This document shows, piece by piece, positions 43,840 through 55,123 of a stretch of DNA of 64,000 nucleotides. The stretch covers positions 1 to 64,000 of the forward strand of contig QQUJ01000012.1 in the NCBI GenBank assembly GCA_008501635.1, written 5' to 3'. The position numbers and the translations under genes were made by a program. The stretch comes from Pseudomonadota bacterium. GTDB lineage: Bacteria; Pseudomonadota; Gammaproteobacteria; QQUJ01. The notes beneath the pieces are model-generated. The model worked only from the letters and a program-made list of their open reading frames with translations, was not told where the DNA came from and searched no databases. Every line of letters starts with the position of its first letter. Positions within the stretch are counted from its first letter, which is position 1.

Positions 43840-45357
43840 ATGAACACCGACCTGCACGAACTCGAACTGCTGCTGCGCTCGCGCTTCCCCATCGTGGTGA
43901 TCGAAACTCACGAAGAGCTGCGCGTGCTGGAACTGTTTCGCCGCCTCACCCCGCAGCTCGGCAAGGCCGTGCTCCACTGGAGCGCCACTGAAGGGCTGGT
44001 GTGGAGTGCCGCGAGCCCACGACTGGAAATCGATAACGGAAACTCGCATAACGCCCAGCACATGGAGCCCGACAAGGTGCTCAAGCACATCAAAGGCGTG
44101 CGCCAGGGCAGCATCTTTATCCTCAAGGATTTTCACCCCTATCTCGACGAACCGCTCAATGTGCGCCTGCTGCGCGAGATCGCGCTGGCGCACGAAGCCA
44201 ACCAGCACACCGTGGTGCTGCTCAGTCCGAGCATCAAATTGCCCGAAGAGCTGAAACGCCTCTGTGCGCGATTCGCTCTGTCACTGCCCACGTACGAGAA
44301 ACTGCGCTCACTCGTTGAAGCCGAGGCGCGCACCTGGAGCAAGGAGATTGGCGGTAAGGTAAAAGCCGACAAACAGGCACTGGAGCAGTTGGTGCGCAAT
44401 CTCCAGGGCCTCACCACCGAAGATGCGCGCCGCCTCGCGCGCAGCGCGATCTATAACGACGGCGCCATCACGCACAGCGACATCGCCGAAGTTCAGCAGG
44501 CCAAGTACCGGCTGCTCGACATGGACGGACTGCTCAGCTTCGAGTACGAAACCGCACAGTTCGGCGAGGTGGGCGGCCTGCACAATCTCAAACACTGGCT
44601 TGGCAGCCGCAAAAAGCCCTTCATCGAACCCGACAACCGCTACGGCCTAAAACCACCCAAGGGTATCCTGCTGCTCGGCGTGCAGGGTGGCGGCAAGAGC
44701 CTCGCCGCCAAGGCCGTCGCCGGCGCTTGGGGCGTGCCGCTGCTACGGCTCGATTTCGCCGCGCTCTACAACAAGTTCTTCGGCGAGACCGAACGCAACC
44801 TGCGCGACTCGCTGAAGATGGCCGAGGTGATGGCCCCCTGCGTGCTGTGGATCGACGAGATCGAAAAGGGCATCGCCACCGACACCCACGACAGCGGCAC
44901 CTCGCGGCGCGTGCTCGGCACCCTGCTCACCTGGATGGCCGAACGCCGCGATCGCGTCTTCCTGGTCGCCACCGCCAACGACATCCAGTCGCTGCCGCCG
45001 GAGCTGATCCGCAAGGGACGTATGGACGAGATCTTCTTCGTCGATCTGCCAGAAACAACCGAACGCGAAGAGATCTTCCGCATCCACGTCGAAAAGCGCA
45101 AGCAGCCGGTGTCGAACTTCAACTTTGCTGAACTGGCGCGCGCCGCCGCAGGCTTCTCCGGCAGCGAGATCGAACAGGCAGTGGTCGCCGGACTCTACGC
45201 GGCGCTGGCCGACGACCGGCCACTGGACAATGCTTTGATACTCCATGAGATCGGCAAGACCCAACCGTTGTCGGTGGTGATGGCGGAAAAACTCCGGGCG
45301 CTGCGCGAGTGGGCGGCGAACCGGACGGTGCCGGCGCAGGGTGAGCGGTCTGCATAG
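43840..45357 (+). CDS. AAA family ATPase, Ycf46-like
   Basis: 505 aa. The N-terminal ~230 residues (ELELLLRSRFPIVVIETHEE, GSIFILKDFHPYL) are the Ycf46-type domain. The AAA module (about 245-470) has KPPKGILLLGVQGGGKSLAA (Walker A at 280-287), CVLWIDEIEKGI (Walker B), ATANDIQSLPPELIRKGRMD (sensor 1 and arginine finger) and GFSGSEIEQAVVAGLY (sensor 2). In cyanobacteria Ycf46 has been linked to carbon uptake; the role in proteobacteria is not known. No membrane segment. Single-gene unit. Confidence 0.9.
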   Translation: MNTDLHELELLLRSRFPIVVIETHEELRVLELFRRLTPQLGKAVLHWSATEGLVWSAASPRLEIDNGNSHNAQHMEPDKVLKHIKGVRQGSIFILKDFHPYLDEPLNVRLLREIALAHEANQHTVVLLSPSIKLPEELKRLCARFALSLPTYEKLRSLVEAEARTWSKEIGGKVKADKQALEQLVRNLQGLTTEDARRLARSAIYNDGAITHSDIAEVQQAKYRLLDMDGLLSFEYETAQFGEVGGLHNLKHWLGSRKKPFIEPDNRYGLKPPKGILLLGVQGGGKSLAAKAVAGAWGVPLLRLDFAALYNKFFGETERNLRDSLKMAEVMAPCVLWIDEIEKGIATDTHDSGTSRRVLGTLLTWMAERRDRVFLVATANDIQSLPPELIRKGRMDEIFFVDLPETTEREEIFRIHVEKRKQPVSNFNFAELARAAAGFSGSEIEQAVVAGLYAALADDRPLDNALILHEIGKTQPLSVVMAEKLRALREWAANRTVPAQGERSA

Positions 45358-45525
45358 TGACCTCACCAGCCGTCATTCCGGTGAGTGCGATAAGGGGTCA
45401 GAGCCCTTAATCTCGATCACCAGCCAGCCACCCGGCTTCAATACTGCACACGCAAACAACAAGGTGCGCAAATTGAGCGTGATCGAATGTAGGCCGTCAT
45501 CGATTTAGTGATCACGGAAATGCTG

Positions 45526-46458
45526 TTATTTTTTCATTTGACCCACCAGCATCTCGGAAAACACCGATGCGGTTATAACCACGATGGCGATAAGCTGGGT
45601 GAGCGTGAGACTTTGATCGAGTATCGACACTGCCAACAGCGCGGCGATAACCGGTTTGAGAAAGAACAAATAGCTACCACGAGTGATGTCGGGAACAGCG
45701 GCCAATCCACCGATCCAGAGAAATTGAGTAATGGTCGTGTTGAAAATCGCCAGGGCAGCGAGAGCGGTCAAAGCCTGCTGATCCAGCCCTGTCAGGCGTT
45801 GTGGCGCGACCCAGATGCCAAAAAATACGCCCACCACCAGCCACAGCCCGATGGCACCGATGAACATCGTGATAGCGGTGATGCGCAGCGCCCCGTATTG
45901 GGTAATAATGGGTTTGACCAGGACCGAATAAGCAGCGACCGCGGCCGCACAGGTAATGGCCATTAAAATGCCGGTCAGGTTCTCTGCGGAACCGGCAAGC
46001 TGCAGCAGGTAACCGTCGGTAATCAGCAGGGCGATGCCAAGCAGTGCGCAGAAGCCGCTAAGGATCTTCGCCATGGGCATAGGCGCGCGATTGATCAGCA
46101 GATTCGATACACCAACAAAAATGGGAATGGTCGTCACCAGCGTCGCCACCTGAACCACCGAGGCAAAATCCAGAGACCAGTGAAAGAACAGGTAAGCGAA
46201 GGTCACGCCGAGAATGGATAATGCCACCAACCTCACGCCGTGTGTTTTCAAAGGCGTCAGCAAATCTCGACTGCCCGGAATTATCAGGGCCAGAATCACA
46301 AGTCCGGCGCCGCCGAGAAGGAAGCGCCAGACAGAAAGTTCGGGACCGGCCACACCCGAGAGTACGGAAACGAATTCCGACGAGGCGTGACCCAGCACGC
46401 CAACGAATACAGCGAGGTAGGCGAGCCCGCTGTGCCGATGCCAGAGCCCCGTTGTCAC
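45526..46458 (-). CDS. EamA/DMT-superfamily transporter
   Basis: 310 aa, about ten transmembrane helices in two EamA halves. SVWRFLLGGAGLVILALIIP, TFAYLFFHWSLDFASVVQVA and SYLFFLKPVIAALLAVSILD are typical of drug/metabolite transporters. Substrate unknown. It overlaps the upstream alpha/beta hydrolase by 4 bp, so the two are co-translated. Confidence 0.9.
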   Translation of the reverse strand: MTTGLWHRHSGLAYLAVFVGVLGHASSEFVSVLSGVAGPELSVWRFLLGGAGLVILALIIPGSRDLLTPLKTHGVRLVALSILGVTFAYLFFHWSLDFASVVQVATLVTTIPIFVGVSNLLINRAPMPMAKILSGFCALLGIALLITDGYLLQLAGSAENLTGILMAITCAAAVAAYSVLVKPIITQYGALRITAITMFIGAIGLWLVVGVFFGIWVAPQRLTGLDQQALTALAALAIFNTTITQFLWIGGLAAVPDITRGSYLFFLKPVIAALLAVSILDQSLTLTQLIAIVVITASVFSEMLVGQMKK

Positions 46459-47273
46459 AGCGCTTTACCGAAGTCGACCAATACCGTGGCTAACGCAGCC
46501 GGTTGCTCGGCGGGCAGCAAATGTGCTGCATCGGGCATATCGATACGCCGCGCATTGGGCAAACGAGCGTAAAGCGACACAACATCATCCAGGTCGAGAA
46601 ATACCCGATCCTGCAAGCCAGTAACTACCAGCACTGGCAGGACCAGCTCTTCGTATGGCACATTCCAATTTACCGCGCCCGCATTGCGCAACAGGTTGGC
46701 GTGGCCGGAATCACTCGGAAGCGGCGCATAGGGTGTATCTTGCAGAAAGTTTCGCCGGTTTTCAGCTAACCATGCTTCGTTGAATAACAAGGGAGCAAAC
46801 AGATCACGGAACAACCCCAGACCGCCCACCCGGGCACAACGCACCAGCGCATCGTTGATCCACTGCAAGCGCGGGCCATCGCAGCGAAGCGTATTAATCA
46901 GCACTAGCCCGCAGACAGCAACACCTTTGATACCGCCAAGCCAGGTTTTGGCAGCGAACAAGCCGCCGATGGAAAGCCCCACCAGGATGACATTGGATGG
47001 CTGTAGGTGTTGCAATAGACGCCGCGCATCTTCGACGATCAGCGACTCGTCAAGATCGAGTTCGCGACTGAAGGGGCTGTCTTTCTGGCCGCGAAAATTA
47101 AAACTCAGCGTGCCATGCCCGGCCGCCCGCAACGTTTCACCGATCACCCCTTCCCACATGCCGGTATCGCCGGTTAGCGCGTTGAAAAAAACGTAGGTTT
47201 TTCCATGCTCATCTCTCGGCGGCGTGTAGATGTAAAACAGGCCGTTGCCATCGCTTAGTTCCAGAATATGCAT
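46455..47273 (-). CDS. Alpha/beta hydrolase
   Basis: 272 aa. The oxyanion region is YVFFNALTGDTGMWEG. The nucleophile elbow is VGLSIGGLFAAKT (Ser in GLSIGG). The acid is probably in LVVTGLQDRVFLD, and the His in PDAAHLLPAEQP. No signal peptide. Substrate unknown; coupling to an EamA exporter suggests a shared small-molecule pathway, by inference only. Confidence 0.87.
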   Translation of the reverse strand: MHILELSDGNGLFYIYTPPRDEHGKTYVFFNALTGDTGMWEGVIGETLRAAGHGTLSFNFRGQKDSPFSRELDLDESLIVEDARRLLQHLQPSNVILVGLSIGGLFAAKTWLGGIKGVAVCGLVLINTLRCDGPRLQWINDALVRCARVGGLGLFRDLFAPLLFNEAWLAENRRNFLQDTPYAPLPSDSGHANLLRNAGAVNWNVPYEELVLPVLVVTGLQDRVFLDLDDVVSLYARLPNARRIDMPDAAHLLPAEQPAALATVLVDFGKAL

Positions 47274-47739
47274 AGTGTTATTTCACTTTGATTATTAAAT
47301 CACCTGGCGCCCAGGTAGTTTAATATTTGCCAGTATCGAAAACGATGTACCGAGTTTCTCCGTTTGCCGGCATTTAGCAACCGGAGCGGCAACGCAAGTG
47401 CGTTACAGCCTGGATCGATACATTGTTATCGAGCTCCCATGCCAGAGCGCCATCGTTGGCTCTTTAAACAATCGGAAACCTCAGGGTCCGTCCCCGGTTA
47501 TTCAGTTTGGTGATTTACAGCCTACCACTGGACCGATTTTTCTCGTAGTTAACCCAGATGCTTGCGCTTAACTGAGTGCCATTCGGCACTGACCCCTTTA
47601 ACTCTGTCAGAAAGTGAAATTGGGACCTGTCGAAATTCCTGAGTCCCTGAGTCCGGCGAATCAGAGCGACCGCCCATCGGTTCGCCCTGGAATGTCTATA
47701 CTGAAAAGCCAACACCATTTCGACACAGAGGCTCAGGCC
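47274..47739. other. 466-bp intergenic region between divergent genes
   Basis: It separates the alpha/beta hydrolase (minus) from the Cys-rich secreted protein (plus). It is AT-richer near 47274-47330. It contains a small hairpin AGTGCC-ATTC-GGCACT (about 47575-47590). An open frame from 47614 in phase with the downstream gene lacks a signal sequence of its own and is treated as untranslated. No other gene is supported. Confidence 0.4.
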
Positions 47740-48924
47740 ATGAAAAAGTGTCAATCTGCAGCATTAGCCGCTGGTTTCGCACTTATCACTATATTAGCGC
47801 TCAGCCCGATCCCCGCAATATCATCGGCAGCGCCAGGAACAACGGTGCGCAACATCTTTGGCCCTGACATCGGCCTGAGTGCCAACCAGTGTCGGGGGGC
47901 CTGTGGTGGTGGCTGCCCGAAGAGCTGTTCGATCGAGGTGTCCTATGAGTGCATGGGCTCGGCCCAGTTACGTCGGGTCGAGGCCTTCACCTGTGGCACG
48001 CATAAGGGTTGCCGGGAACACGATGACTGTCTGGATACCTGCATGCGGAACAATCCGGACTCCGGGGATTGCCAATCTCAATGTGACGCCACGGTAATGC
48101 AACTTTATGGCTTTGAGAACTCGGCATCATGGGCGCTGGGCAAGGGCCCCTATGACGGCGAGACTACCTTTGAGTACACCCGCCACAAGCCCGCCGAACT
48201 CGAACCCGCCTACCGCTGCCCGGAGGGGACCAAACGCCAGTGCGGCGACAGTGGTGGATGCATCGCTGCGAACGGCAGCCCCGTAGACCCGGTGTTCGAC
48301 ACCTATCCCGCCGCAAATAGCGGCGGCATGCGCATCTCCGGATTGCGCAGGGGCCCCCTGTGTGCCATTGGCACCGACAAGGTGTGTGAGCAATCCGCGA
48401 ATATTCGCATGACAGGCACAGACGCCTGCCCCGGCGGCGGTTGCACCCGCTTCGGGATGGAGTTCGACTATGTGAATGCCGATCCCTCAGCCCCGCTGGA
48501 GTGCGCCACCTCCACGCGCGGCGGGGAAGACGATTTCATCGGCGACCTGGTCAAACTGGGCGGGGATGCGATGGCGACCCGCAGCGGCAGCGCCGATGGC
48601 GAAGAGGGTGACGGTATGAGGCAGCTGCTGGGGATGCTCGGCAAGGTGATCGCCAGTGCTGATTCACCGGAGGATATCCAGATCACCATAACGCCCTTTG
48701 ATGAAAACGGTAAGCCAATTGCGTCCCAAAGCGTTGGTAGCGAGCCTGTCAACGGACCGGCACCGATTCCGCGCAGCGTCGACCTGCCCACAGCGAATGG
48801 TCACCTGTTCGTGCCCATGTACCAGTTGGCCGCCAGATTGCAACCCGGTGTGGTCAAGGAGCGCCGGGTCACCTGCACACATAAGGGCCAGCCCGTATTG
48901 GAGACGATATTCGTACTACAATGA
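47740..48924 (+). CDS. Secreted Cys-rich protein with phospholipase-A2-like motif
   Basis: 394-aa precursor. ATG 47740 opens a clear signal peptide (about 1-31, AAGFALITILALSPIPAISS). The mature N-terminus is Cys-dense: CRGACGGGCPKSCSIEVSYE, then CGTHKGCREHDDCLDTC (85-101). The core C-xx-H-D-x-C matches the PLA2 active-site helix (CCxxHDxC, catalytic His94-Asp95), and the preceding Gly/Cys-rich stretch could serve as a calcium loop. The remainder (about 130-394) is polar, with scattered Cys pairs and no recognised domain. A secreted lipase-like role is a hypothesis; the motif could also be chance in a disulphide-rich scaffold. Confidence 0.65.
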   Translation: MKKCQSAALAAGFALITILALSPIPAISSAAPGTTVRNIFGPDIGLSANQCRGACGGGCPKSCSIEVSYECMGSAQLRRVEAFTCGTHKGCREHDDCLDTCMRNNPDSGDCQSQCDATVMQLYGFENSASWALGKGPYDGETTFEYTRHKPAELEPAYRCPEGTKRQCGDSGGCIAANGSPVDPVFDTYPAANSGGMRISGLRRGPLCAIGTDKVCEQSANIRMTGTDACPGGGCTRFGMEFDYVNADPSAPLECATSTRGGEDDFIGDLVKLGGDAMATRSGSADGEEGDGMRQLLGMLGKVIASADSPEDIQITITPFDENGKPIASQSVGSEPVNGPAPIPRSVDLPTANGHLFVPMYQLAARLQPGVVKERRVTCTHKGQPVLETIFVLQ

Positions 48925-49150
48925 AAACCAGAATCAGGGGAGCCTCAGAGCCCTTTACATGTTCCGGATACTTGCCTTCGCTTTGGTCGCTGTCTTCATT
49001 ACGCGGCGGATAGGCGCGTTCATCTTTGGGATGCAGACGCCGATAATCGCCTGGTTCGCTACCTTTAGTCACGCAAGCCTTCTTTGCCGTATCGATAACC
49101 ACAACGCGCTTTACGCAACCCGTTTCTTCTACTGAAGAAAGGTTCGTCCG

Positions 49151-49573
49151 ATGAACGAGGACAATCCCGCACGCAACGAACTGGAAGCCCTGCTGCTGGA
49201 TTTCCACGCCGAGAGCATCGCCCCCGAGGAATTTGCCCGGCGCCTGCTCGACGCGCAGATTTTCATGCCGGTGAAGGATGAGAAGCAGGGCATAGCCGGT
49301 TTCCAGTCCGCGACACAGGCCGAGCCTCTGCTGGTGGAGGATGCGACAGGCCACCGCATCCTGGTGGTGTTCTCCGCGCCGGATCGCGCCAAATCATTCC
49401 TCGCCGCGCATCCCGGTTACGGTGGTGGCCTGCTTACCGAGTTCTCCTGGATCCTGTGCCGCATGGGCGCGGGTGTCGCCATCTCCATCAATCCCGACCA
49501 GACGCCGGGCTTCGATCTCGATCCGGAGATGGTGGCGATGGTCGCCGCTCTGTTACCCGAGGAATTGCCGTAG
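49151..49573 (+). CDS. SseB family protein
   Basis: 140 aa. RNELEALLLDFHAESIAPEE, FARRLLDAQIFMPV, ILVVFSAPDRAKSFLAAHPG and LCRMGAGVAISINPDQTPGF, DLDPEMVAMVAA are typical of the SseB N-terminal domain. The family includes an enhancer of serine sensitivity in E. coli and a secretion-linked protein in Salmonella; the role here is unknown. A weak ribosome site (AAAGG) precedes ATG. Confidence 0.8.
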   Translation: MNEDNPARNELEALLLDFHAESIAPEEFARRLLDAQIFMPVKDEKQGIAGFQSATQAEPLLVEDATGHRILVVFSAPDRAKSFLAAHPGYGGGLLTEFSWILCRMGAGVAISINPDQTPGFDLDPEMVAMVAALLPEELP

Positions 49574-49748
49574 AATCCGCCCAAAGTCCGTGCAATCAGA
49601 TTCTGGCCGCCAGACGCCTTGTGCGTTGTGGCAACGGGAAAAGGGCGTCACCACCCTCTGGCCTGGAATAGATCGCGCACTTGGGGAGCCTCTTACATGG
49701 ACCCCGCCCGTGAATTCGGGCCAGAGGCCAATTCGGGAACGGAAAACA

Positions 49749-50699
49749 ATGCTCAGAGTGACTGCCGGCTGGATCGCCTTGGCGCTCGTCGCGGTGCTGA
49801 TTGCGGCCGCAGCCGTCTATCTATGGGATATGAATCTTGCCTATGAGCGCGTGCGCGCCAGGGGCACGGTCATTCCGTCACCCTACGGGGATATCGAGTA
49901 CACCGCAGCCGGATCAGGCGCGCCGGTTCTGGTGATTCACGGCAGCGGCGGCGGTTACGATCAGGGCGAACTGATCGCGCAGGCTGTGATCGGCGACGAA
50001 TTGCGCTGGATCGTGCCTTCACGCTTTGGCTATCTGCGCTCGACGTTTCGTGATGGCGCCACCTTCGATGATCAGGCGCACGCCTACGCGCACCTGCTCG
50101 ACCATCTCGGTGTGAAAAAGGTCGCCGTCGTCGCGCTCTCGCACGGAGGGCCTTCGGCGCTGCTCTTTGCGCTCCTCTACCCTGAGCGCGTTTCTTCGCT
50201 CACGCTCATCTCATGCGGTGCTGCCTCTTCCACGGAGCTCGAACAGGCGGATGCCAACGAGAAGGGCGACACGCTGACGACGATTTTCCAATACGATCCG
50301 CTCTATTGGGGTATCAGCAAGCTGTTCAAGCAGTCTTTGATGAAGCTGTTGGGGGCAAACGATACGGTCATCGCCAGCCTTGCGCCGGAACAGCATCTGC
50401 TCGTGGATCGGTTGATCGACTACATGAACCCGGTCGCGCCGCGATCTGCCGGCGTCGCCTTCGACAACACGGCCGCCATGCCCAACGAGCGGATCGCCGC
50501 AATCCACGTCCCTACCCTGATCTTCCACGCCAGGGACGACGGTCTGCAGCTCTATCACAATGCCGAGTTCGCCGCCGCGAACATTCCCGGTGCGATACTG
50601 CGCGCTTTCGACAAAGGGGGGCACCTGTTGCTCGCCGTGGAACAGCCGGCGATTCGCGCCGCCGCCCAGCGATTCATTCTCGCCAATATCGACGAATAG
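49749..50699 (+). CDS. Membrane-anchored alpha/beta hydrolase
   Basis: 316 aa. The N-terminal anchor (about 4-27, VTAGWIALALVAVLIAAAAV) is followed by an alpha/beta hydrolase fold: VLVIHGSGGGYDQGELIAQA (oxyanion), VALSHGGPSALLFALLYPER (nucleophile Ser in ALSHGG), LIFHARDDGLQLY (acid), FDKGGHLLLAV (His). It is likely periplasm-facing. Substrate unknown. An upstream in-frame extension to 49341 runs antiphase through sseB and is rejected. Confidence 0.87.
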   Translation: MLRVTAGWIALALVAVLIAAAAVYLWDMNLAYERVRARGTVIPSPYGDIEYTAAGSGAPVLVIHGSGGGYDQGELIAQAVIGDELRWIVPSRFGYLRSTFRDGATFDDQAHAYAHLLDHLGVKKVAVVALSHGGPSALLFALLYPERVSSLTLISCGAASSTELEQADANEKGDTLTTIFQYDPLYWGISKLFKQSLMKLLGANDTVIASLAPEQHLLVDRLIDYMNPVAPRSAGVAFDNTAAMPNERIAAIHVPTLIFHARDDGLQLYHNAEFAAANIPGAILRAFDKGGHLLLAVEQPAIRAAAQRFILANIDE

Positions 50700-50938
50700 C
50701 GACGCGCGGGAAAGGCAACAGACCTATTTTCGCACTCTGCAGCACAGGTATTGTGACACGAGCTGTGGTGCGGGCCTGGGCTCTCCGATTCACTGCGACA
50801 CGGTACAGATCCCCTGCCCGATGAGATCCAATCCCCTTTTTCTTTCCTGATCCTGCGCTAATCTCTTCATTTAATCGTGCCGTTCCGGCGTAACATTGGA
50901 ATGAGCATCAATCCGGCGACACAGGAGGTAGCACAGCC

Positions 50939-51511
50939 ATGTTCGACAGAACCAAACGCGACGCCAAAGAAGAGAGCAACTATCCCGCTTTCGATTCTCG
51001 GGAACCCGCGGCTCCATCCGATTCCCGAACCCGCTCCCGCGAAGCCGCGGTGATCGGCCCTTCGATCCAGATCAACGGTGATCTGAGCGGCGAGGAAGAC
51101 CTGATCATCCAGGGTAAAGTGCAGGGCACTATCCAGCTCAAGGAGAAGAGTCTTACCGTGGGGAATAAAGGCAAGGTGGACGCCAACGTGCTGGCCCATG
51201 TCATCATCGTCGAGGGCCAGGTAACCGGCGATCTCTACGGATCGGAGAGCGTCGCCATCCGCAAAACCGGCAACGTGAACGGCAACATCGTCTCCCCCAA
51301 GGTGGCACTCGAAGAGGGCTGCCGCTTCAAAGGCAGCATCGACATGGACGAAGCGGCGGTGAGCAAAGCCTTCGGTAAGAGTGCATCGGCAGCGACCAGC
51401 AAACCGGATCTGGCGCCACCCAAGCCAAAAGGGCCGGAGATATCCGGGCAGACCAAGACCGAAATCGCCGGCGCGAGCAGTGCCGAGTTCAAAAGCGGTT
51501 CGGCCGCTTGA
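50939..51511 (+). CDS. Bactofilin (polymer-forming cytoskeletal protein)
   Basis: 190 aa with AGGAGGT-like ribosome site upstream. The DUF583 beta-helix core (about 40-135) reads VIGPSIQINGDLSGEEDLII, QGKVQGTIQLKEKSLTVGNK, GKVDANVLAHVIIVEGQVTG and so on, with a hexapeptide-like period. The disordered flanks are rich in Ser/Pro/Lys. Bactofilins self-assemble into filaments involved in cell shape and polar localisation. The next gene is a methyltransferase-like protein. Confidence 0.92.
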   Translation: MFDRTKRDAKEESNYPAFDSREPAAPSDSRTRSREAAVIGPSIQINGDLSGEEDLIIQGKVQGTIQLKEKSLTVGNKGKVDANVLAHVIIVEGQVTGDLYGSESVAIRKTGNVNGNIVSPKVALEEGCRFKGSIDMDEAAVSKAFGKSASAATSKPDLAPPKPKGPEISGQTKTEIAGASSAEFKSGSAA

Positions 51512-51577
51512 ACGCCTGGGATCGCGGTGGCATGGTGCCAACAGAAGTGAGGGGCGCGGCCCCCGACAGTCGACGGC

Positions 51578-52276
51578 GTGGAAACTAGCGTTCAGGCCAC
51601 GGCGTCGACGACGCTGGACCGCCCAGCCCCCGCGGTGCCACAGGGTGCCGACAAACCGTTTGCCTCACCGCTGTTTCAGGAAGTGGCGACCCGCATCGAT
51701 CGCACCACCCGCCGCGTGATTCTGGAGCCGGGCCCGACCAGTACAGGCACATTGCAATTGTTGCAGGGCAAGCGTTGTCGATTGCTGGTGGCCGATGCGG
51801 CGCTGGCATTGAGCGCACTCAGCGAACAAACCCTGAGCGCCGGGCAATTGGAACAGAAGCTCAAAATGCTGATCTTCGACGCCGGCGCGGAACAGGTGGA
51901 CACGGTGTTGTGCTGGGATCTGCTCAACTATCTCAGCCCACCCCTGCTGACAGCCTTCGCCGCGCGGTTGATCGACATTATGACACCGACGGGCGTGATG
52001 CACGCTTATATCCATTCGGCCCACGCCACCATGCCGCAACACCCGCAGCGTTACTCCGCAGTGGGCACCGATCTGGTGACACGCCTGGATCGCGACAACG
52101 CCGCACGCAAGGCGCCTCGCTACAGCGCCTGGGATCTGGAGAAACACGGCATCGGCCTGCGCGTGGAACGCTCGATGCTGTTGCGCAACGGCATGCAGGA
52201 GTACCTGTTGCGCGCGGACTCGACACACGCCGGACCGCGCGATGTGAAGCCGCTCTATCGCAAGCGGCAACGCTAA
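51578..52276 (+). CDS. Methyltransferase-like hypothetical protein
   Basis: 232 aa, GTG start, weak ribosome site. VDTVLCWDLLNYLSPPLLTA followed by LIDIMTPTGVMHAYIHS resembles motifs post I to IV of class I SAM-dependent methyltransferases. However, the glycine-rich SAM loop (motif I) is not evident (VILEPGPTSTGTLQLLQGKR may be its worn remnant). Function unknown. It is 66 bp downstream of bactofilin and probably co-transcribed. Confidence 0.65.
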   Translation: METSVQATASTTLDRPAPAVPQGADKPFASPLFQEVATRIDRTTRRVILEPGPTSTGTLQLLQGKRCRLLVADAALALSALSEQTLSAGQLEQKLKMLIFDAGAEQVDTVLCWDLLNYLSPPLLTAFAARLIDIMTPTGVMHAYIHSAHATMPQHPQRYSAVGTDLVTRLDRDNAARKAPRYSAWDLEKHGIGLRVERSMLLRNGMQEYLLRADSTHAGPRDVKPLYRKRQR

Positions 52277-52467
52277 CGTCGTCGAACTTCGGCGCAAGCT
52301 CAAATACAGGCGCAGGGATGCGCCGAGATAGCGCAACCCGTATCGACCAGGGGCTGGCGTGAGGCGCTCGACCGTTGACGAAAACGCCTCGGTAATCGGT
52401 TTGAGTAAAACAAATGGCCTATTATTCACCTACCGACACCCTTTCAGGGGTTAGAGGGAAGTAGCCT

Positions 52468-52674
52468 ATGAACTTCAAACTGATCTTTGCTCTGGTCCTC
52501 ATCGGCCTTGTCGTTCTGTTCGTTGCGCAAAACGTCGCTATCGTCGAAATCAGATTTCTCATCTGGTCCATCGAGATGTCCCGATCCCTGCTGATGTTCG
52601 CCGTGCTTGCTATCGGCATCACGCTGGGCTGGCTGTTGCACAGCCATTCTGATCACCGCAGAAGCAAACAGTGA
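52468..52674 (+). CDS. lapA: LapA family (DUF1049) small membrane protein
   Basis: 68 aa. Two transmembrane helices (4-24, LIFALVLIGLVVLFVAQNVA; 41-59, LLMFAVLAIGITLGWLLHS) with NVAIVEIRFLIWSIEMSRSL between, the LapA/YciS pattern. LapA and LapB coordinate LPS assembly and LpxC turnover. The usual lapB partner is not adjacent here. Confidence 0.85.
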   Translation: MNFKLIFALVLIGLVVLFVAQNVAIVEIRFLIWSIEMSRSLLMFAVLAIGITLGWLLHSHSDHRRSKQ

Positions 52675-52678
52675 CAGG

Positions 52679-52795
52679 AATACAGTGGCGGCTGAACCAG
52701 ACGCCATAGCCGCAACCGGTACACAGGCAGGTTTCCTTGGCCTAACTGGAATCTATCTCGAAATCCCCTGCTAGCTGTGCCGGTCGCTCGTGGTT
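52679..52795. repeat. Remnant related to the 403-661 element
   Basis: CTATCTCGAAATCCCC followed by GCTGTGCCGGTCGCTCGTGG (52753-52795) matches the left end of the 403-661 element with a few differences. Just left of it, the stretch starting AATACAGTGGCGGCTGAACC (52679-52752) has no coding sense. No right-hand terminal repeat is seen, so this copy is incomplete. It lies upstream of recQ and may contribute to its leader. Confidence 0.6.
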
Positions 52796-52902
52796 CTAGC
52801 ACCTTGGCGAGAGCAATAGACACCCAATCATCAGGCATCACGCACTTGCCCTCGATCTCTCCGCCCGGCACAATCACTCACCTCACGGATCGAGGAACCC
52901 CG

Positions 52903-55023
<2,121 letters not shown>

Positions 55024-55052
55024 GAAAAATGCGCCCCCCGAACGGAAAAGCC

Positions 55053-55091
55053 GCTCTCTCCTCGCGGGAGAGGGGTTGGAGAGAGGGTGGT
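55053..55091. repeat. GAGAGG/CTCTCTCC intergenic palindrome after recQ
   Basis: CTCTCTCCTCGCGGGAGAGG then GTTGGAGAGAGGGTGG: a hairpin CTCTC-CTCGCGG-GAGAG in the gap between the converging recQ and soeC-like genes. Same family as 34289-34321. It may act as a bidirectional terminator. Confidence 0.55.
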
Positions 55092-55123
55092 GTGTTCCTT
55101 AAAGCGGCTGCCTTATCCAGATA

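Noticed and set aside
47454-47470. CTCTTTAAACAATC, boxA-like
   Set aside because: Differs from boxA at key positions and precedes no stable RNA or array.
48922-49015. Short frame MKTRIRGASEPFTC... overlapping the stop of the PLA2-like gene
   Set aside because: ATGA overlap is suggestive, but there is no ribosome site, no domain, and it is only about 30 codons.
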